Origin: Pseudomonas mediterranea CFBP 5447
GTDB taxonomy: Bacteria; Pseudomonadota; Gammaproteobacteria; Pseudomonadales; Pseudomonadaceae
Direction of reading: 5' to 3'
Length of the DNA: 64,000 nt
NCBI RefSeq assembly: GCF_000774145.1
Contig: NZ_KN322986.1
Coordinates: 248,001-312,000 of the forward strand
Part shown: one piece after another, positions 60,565 to 64,000 of the stretch
Position numbering within the stretch: position 1 is the stretch's first letter
Layout: the number at the start of each line of letters is the position of its first letter
The notes under the pieces: model-generated
The model's input: only the letters and a program-made list of their open reading frames with translations
Database searches by the model: none
What the model was told of the DNA's origin: nothing
Made by a program: the position numbers and the translations under genes

Positions 60565-61923
60565 TCAGACGGCGAAGAGCAGGAATTCCCGCTCCCACGA
60601 ACTGATGACGCGCTTGAAGTTTTCATGCTCGGCCCGCTTGACTGCGACGTAGCCCGTGATGAATTTCTTGCCCAGGTACTTCTCGATGGTGCTGCTGTTT
60701 TCCATACGCTCCAGGGCGTCTTCGATGGTCAGCGGCAGCCGCAGATTGCGCCGTTCGTAGCCGCGACCCACCACCGGCGCACTGGGGTTGATGCCTTCGA
60801 CCATGCCGATGAAGCCGCACAACAGGCTGGCGGCAATCGCCAGGTACGGGTTGGCGTCGGCGCCCGGCAAGCGGTTTTCCACCCGACGGTTCTGCGGCCC
60901 GGCATCCGGCACCCGCAGGCCCACGGTACGGTTCTCTTCACCCCATTCCACGTTCACCGGCGCCGACGTGTCCGGCAGGAAGCGGCGGAACGAGTTGACG
61001 TTGGGGGCGAACAGCGGCAGCAGCTCGGGAATGAATTTCTGCAGGCCACCGATGTGGTGCAGGAACAGCTCGCTCATGGTCCCGTCTTCATTGGAGAAAA
61101 CGTTCTTGCCGGTCTCTTTGTCGATGATGCTCTGGTGCAGGTGCATCGCGCTGCCCGGCTCGCCGGTCATGGGCTTGGCCATGAAGGTGGCGGCGACGTT
61201 GTGCTTGAGCGCCGCCTCGCGCATGGTGCGCTTGAACACCAGGATCTGGTCGGCCAGGGACAGCGCATCGCCGTGACGGAAATTGATTTCCATCTGCGCC
61301 GTGCCGTCTTCGTGGATCAGGGTATCGAGGTCCAGCTCCTGCAATTCGCACCAGTCGTAGACGTCTTCGAACAGCGGGTCGAATTCGTTGGCTGCTTCGA
61401 TGGAGAACGACTGGCGTCCGGTTTCCGGACGGCCGGAACGGCCTACGGGCGGTTGCAGCGGGAAGTCCGGGTCGTCGCTGCGCTTGGTCAGGTAGAACTC
61501 CATTTCCGGCGCGACGATCGGCTGCCAACCCTTGTCGGCATAGAGCTTGAGCACCTTCTTGAGCACGTTGCGCGGCGACAGCTCGATGGGGTTGCCCTGC
61601 TTGTCGTAGGAGTCGTGGATCACCTGGGCGGTGGGCTCGATGGCCCAGGGCACGAGGAACACTGCGTTTTCGTCCGGGCGGCACATCATGTCGATGTCGG
61701 CAGGGTCGAGCAGTTCGTAATAGATGTCGTCTTCGACATAGTCGCCCGTAACGGTCTGGAGCAGGACGCTCTCGGGCAGGCGCATGCCTTTTTCGGCAAT
61801 GAACTTGTTGGTCGGCGAGATCTTGCCCCGGGTGATGCCGGTCAGGTCGCCAATCATGCATTCGACTTCTGTGATCTTATGGTTTTTCAACCAATCGGTG
61901 AGCTGGTCGAGGTTGTTACTCAT
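60565..61923 (-). CDS. spuB: Glutamylpolyamine synthetase (glutamine synthetase-like)
   Basis: This 452-residue GS-fold ligase joins glutamate to a polyamine amino group with ATP. Seen: catalytic MEFYLTKRSDDPDFP, MAKPMTGEPGSAMHLHQS and NRRVENRLPGADANPYLAIAAS. By gene order it is SpuB. It is 59 bp upstream of spuC. A 7-bp inverted repeat (CCTGGCT...AGCCAGG, 61946-61968) lies in its leader. Confidence 0.88.
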   Translation of the reverse strand: MSNNLDQLTDWLKNHKITEVECMIGDLTGITRGKISPTNKFIAEKGMRLPESVLLQTVTGDYVEDDIYYELLDPADIDMMCRPDENAVFLVPWAIEPTAQVIHDSYDKQGNPIELSPRNVLKKVLKLYADKGWQPIVAPEMEFYLTKRSDDPDFPLQPPVGRSGRPETGRQSFSIEAANEFDPLFEDVYDWCELQELDLDTLIHEDGTAQMEINFRHGDALSLADQILVFKRTMREAALKHNVAATFMAKPMTGEPGSAMHLHQSIIDKETGKNVFSNEDGTMSELFLHHIGGLQKFIPELLPLFAPNVNSFRRFLPDTSAPVNVEWGEENRTVGLRVPDAGPQNRRVENRLPGADANPYLAIAASLLCGFIGMVEGINPSAPVVGRGYERRNLRLPLTIEDALERMENSSTIEKYLGKKFITGYVAVKRAEHENFKRVISSWEREFLLFAV

Positions 61924-62539
61924 AAATGCCTCTAGGCGTGAGTTTCCTGGCTGCTTTCAGTAGCCAGGCGTTGTTTGACGCATCGGCGTCGCGTTGTGTT
62001 GCCCTTGCCCGACAATCGGCCGGAAAAAAGTTCTAGAGTTGAAGGAGAGCCGCTAAAGGGAAATTCGTCCAGGGCGTCCAGAATATTGGACGATGATGAC
62101 GACTGATCCGCCGGGAGCGACATCAGCATGGGCAAGTGCCTGGCGGCCCTCATGGTGGCCGGGGAGCGGGTGTCGCCGCTGATGCTATGAGCATTGCGAC
62201 GAGCATGCCAACCGATCTGCTGGGACAGTTGGTGAGGCCGTTGGTACGGCAGGCGAGACATGAAGCACCCCGGTATTATTGCTGTTATGGGTTTGAATCG
62301 AGCTTAGCCTTGTTCATTTTTTTACACAACACCCCCGTAAAAAATACAACACGGCCCGCTCAAGCTTGCGGGCGGCAAGTCCCTCAAAGGGAAAAAAACG
62401 CCCCAAACTGCCTCAAAAAAGCCCCCCAGGTGCTTTTTTAGGGCAAAAAAGGCCCTGCTTGACTTCGGCATGCCGTTCGGGTTGACTGGCTTTCGAAGAG
62501 ATCAATGATTGATATTTTTAACAACAAAGGTGTTGCATC
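61924..62539. promoter_or_regulatory. Divergent spuB/spuI control region, no supported gene
   Basis: These 616 bp separate divergent start codons and hold no convincing gene; spuA, which lies between spuI and spuB in P. aeruginosa, is not here. Visible sites are the inverted repeat at 61946-61968, TCGTCCA...TGGACGA with an inner 6-bp palindrome (62065-62093), a T-rich hairpin AAAAAAGC/GCTTTTTT (62415-62439) and AGGGC/GCCCT (62440-62456) on the spuI side. Confidence 0.6.
62065..62093. promoter_or_regulatory. Operator candidate in the spuB/spuI gap
   Basis: TCGTCCA (62065-62071), GCGTCCA (62074-62080) and inverted TGGACGA (62087-62093) form one direct and one inverted set around GAATAT. The tighter palindrome CGTCCA-GAATAT-TGGACG is perfect. 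It is in the middle of the shared control region and could bind a polyamine-responsive regulator. Confidence 0.45.
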
Positions 62540-63916
62540 ATGTCGGTACCCCCGCGTGCCGTTCAGCTTAACGAAGCGAACGCGTTCCTTAAGGAACATC
62601 CTGAGGTTCTGTACGTTGACCTTCTGATTGCGGATATGAATGGTGTGGTGCGCGGCAAGCGCATCGAACGCACCAGCCTCCACAAGGTTTACGAGAAAGG
62701 CATCAACCTGCCGGCCTCCCTGTTTGCCCTGGATATCAATGGTTCGACGGTGGAAAGCACCGGCCTGGGCCTGGACATCGGCGACGCCGATCGGATCTGC
62801 TATCCAATCCCTGGCACCCTTTCCAACGAACCCTGGCAGAAGCGCCCTACCGCGCAACTGCTGATGACCATGCACGAACTGGAAGGCGAGCCTTTCTTCG
62901 CCGACCCTCGCGAAGTCCTGCGCCAGGTCGTGACCAAGTTCGACGAACTGGGCCTGACCATCTGCGCGGCATTCGAGCTGGAGTTCTACCTGATCGACCA
63001 GGAGAACGTGAATGGACGTCCACAACCGCCTCGCTCGCCGATCTCCGGTAAACGCCCACACTCGACTCAGGTCTACCTGATCGACGACCTGGACGAATAC
63101 GTCGACTGCCTCCAGGACATCCTCGAAGGTGCCAAAGAGCAAGGCATTCCCGCCGACGCCATCGTCAAGGAAAGTGCCCCGGCGCAGTTCGAAGTGAACC
63201 TGCACCACGTCGCCGACCCGATCAAGGCTTGCGACTATGCGGTACTGCTCAAGCGCCTGATCAAGAACATCGCCTACGACCATGAAATGGACACCACCTT
63301 CATGGCCAAGCCGTATCCGGGCCAGGCAGGCAATGGTCTGCACGTCCACATTTCGATTCTGGACAAGGATGGCAAGAATATCTTTGCCAGCGAGGATCCC
63401 GAGCAGAACGCCGCGCTGCGTCACGCGATCGGCGGTGTGCTCGAGACCCTGCCCGCGCAGATGGCGTTCCTCTGCCCGAACGTGAACTCCTACCGTCGTT
63501 TCGGCGCACAGTTCTATGTGCCGAACTCGCCGACCTGGGGCCTGGACAACCGTACCGTGGCCCTGCGCGTACCCACCGGCTCCGCCGATGCCGTACGCCT
63601 GGAGCACCGCGTGGCCGGCGCCGATGCCAACCCGTACCTGCTGATGGCCGCCGTGCTGGCGGGCGTGCATCATGGCCTGGTCAACAAGATCGAGCCGGGC
63701 GCACCGGTGGAGGGCAACAGCTACGAGCAGAACGAGCAGAGCCTGCCGAACAACCTGCGCGATGCCCTGCGCGAGCTGGACGACAGCGAAGTCATGGCCA
63801 AGTACATCGATCCGAAGTACATCGATATCTTCGTGGCCTGCAAGGAAAGCGAGCTGGAGGAGTTCGAACACTCCATCTCCGACCTTGAGTACAACTGGTA
63901 CCTGCATACCGTTTAA
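62540..63916 (+). CDS. spuI: Glutamylpolyamine synthetase (glutamine synthetase-like)
   Basis: This 458-residue GS-fold ligase is divergent from spuB. Seen: LLIADMNGVVRGKRI near the N-terminus, ELEFYLIDQEN, MAKPYPGQAGNGLHVHIS and RLEHRVAGADANPYLLMAA. It probably glutamylates a different polyamine set from SpuB. AAAGGTG precedes the ATG. A strong terminator follows. Confidence 0.9.
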   Translation: MSVPPRAVQLNEANAFLKEHPEVLYVDLLIADMNGVVRGKRIERTSLHKVYEKGINLPASLFALDINGSTVESTGLGLDIGDADRICYPIPGTLSNEPWQKRPTAQLLMTMHELEGEPFFADPREVLRQVVTKFDELGLTICAAFELEFYLIDQENVNGRPQPPRSPISGKRPHSTQVYLIDDLDEYVDCLQDILEGAKEQGIPADAIVKESAPAQFEVNLHHVADPIKACDYAVLLKRLIKNIAYDHEMDTTFMAKPYPGQAGNGLHVHISILDKDGKNIFASEDPEQNAALRHAIGGVLETLPAQMAFLCPNVNSYRRFGAQFYVPNSPTWGLDNRTVALRVPTGSADAVRLEHRVAGADANPYLLMAAVLAGVHHGLVNKIEPGAPVEGNSYEQNEQSLPNNLRDALRELDDSEVMAKYIDPKYIDIFVACKESELEEFEHSISDLEYNWYLHTV

Positions 63917-63934
63917 GCGGTTGCAGGAAAGAGA

Positions 63935-63968
63935 AACGCCGCCGCCCCCAGGGCCGCGGCGTTTTTTT
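63935..63968 (+). terminator. Rho-independent terminator after spuI
   Basis: AACGCCGC and GCGGCGTT enclose a C/G-rich loop and are followed by a T run. If spuA were downstream it would therefore need its own promoter or read-through. Confidence 0.9.
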
Positions 63969-63976
63969 ATGGCCGT

Positions 63977-64000
63977 TGTGGCGAGGGGATTTAGCGAAAC
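63977..64000. repeat. Partial TGTGGCGAGGGGATTT repeat at the window edge
   Basis: TTGTGGCGAGGGGATTTAGC matches the arm of the repeat at 44618-44752; the element continues outside the window. Confidence 0.7.

Noticed and set aside
62136..62441. 101-residue plus-strand frame in the spuB/spuI gap
   Set aside because: No ribosome site, low-complexity tail through A- and C-rich sequence, overlaps hairpins; not similar to SpuA.
62438..63907. 489-residue minus-strand open frame over spuI
   Set aside because: Exactly antisense to a glutamine synthetase-like gene with all family motifs.

Overview
The window is a 64-kb piece of a high-GC gammaproteobacterial chromosome. Gene content, gene order and repeat families point to a Pseudomonas of the P. 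fluorescens group. Much of the order matches, in reverse and from memory, the P. aeruginosa block running from the pyrB/pyrC' area through pilT-proC-metXW-hemW-thiG-rpoH-ftsXEY-lao-coaD-mutM-ilvD-folA to the spu polyamine cluster. Short palindromic repeats typical of fluorescent pseudomonads (TGTGGGAGCGAGCCTGCTCG type, TTCCCACGCTCTGCGTGGGAA type and TGTGGCGAGGGGATTTATCC type) fill many intergenic gaps.

Layout. 1-13 kb: end of a dihydroorotase-like gene, a TM2 protein, an NlpC/P60 hydrolase, pilT (without pilU beside it), PLP-binding yggS, proC, yggT, the metXW pair, a DUF4426-rdgB-hemW run, DUF3392, trmB, thiG-thiS, DUF423 and mtgA. 13-22 kb: rpoH, ftsX-ftsE-ftsY, an M16 peptidase pair (one active, one without the zinc motif), rsmD and a YheT hydrolase. 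22-28 kb: a structured repeat region, a 3-mercaptopyruvate sulfurtransferase and the long-chain alcohol oxidation genes laoR, laoC, laoB and laoA, with a perfect palindrome between laoR and laoC. 28-32.6 kb: coaD, ferredoxin, mutM, an HDOD protein and rlmI.

32.7-36.3 kb is the most unusual part: a compact accessory operon between rlmI and ilvD. A consensus-like promoter and a palindrome over the predicted start of transcription precede a 23-codon gene with an excellent ribosome binding site. A stem-loop follows, then a SagB-type nitroreductase-fold flavoprotein, an AurF-like diiron oxygenase with all seven expected metal ligands at matching spacing, and an MFS exporter. The three large genes overlap one another. 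This looks like a biosynthetic cassette in which a very short ribosomal peptide (PqqA-sized) is the likely substrate of a flavin oxidase and a diiron N-oxygenase, with export of the product. I do not recognise it as a described pathway.

36.5-53.4 kb: ilvD, phosphorylcholine phosphatase, a cystine/dicarboxylate-type symporter, folA, an uncharacterised membrane-protein/GTPase pair (DUF2868/DUF3482), DUF523, a 2OG-Fe(II) oxygenase, DUF2059, an alpha/beta hydrolase, a thioredoxin-like protein, a penicillin/AHL acylase, an AhpD-like protein, an IS5-type MITE inserted exactly between two convergent genes, a GlxA-type regulator and an HD-domain hydrolase. 53.5-64 kb: the spu polyamine uptake and catabolism cluster (spuB-spuC-spuD-spuE-spuF-spuG-spuH leftward, spuI rightward). 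spuA is missing from the intergenic space but may lie just beyond the window.
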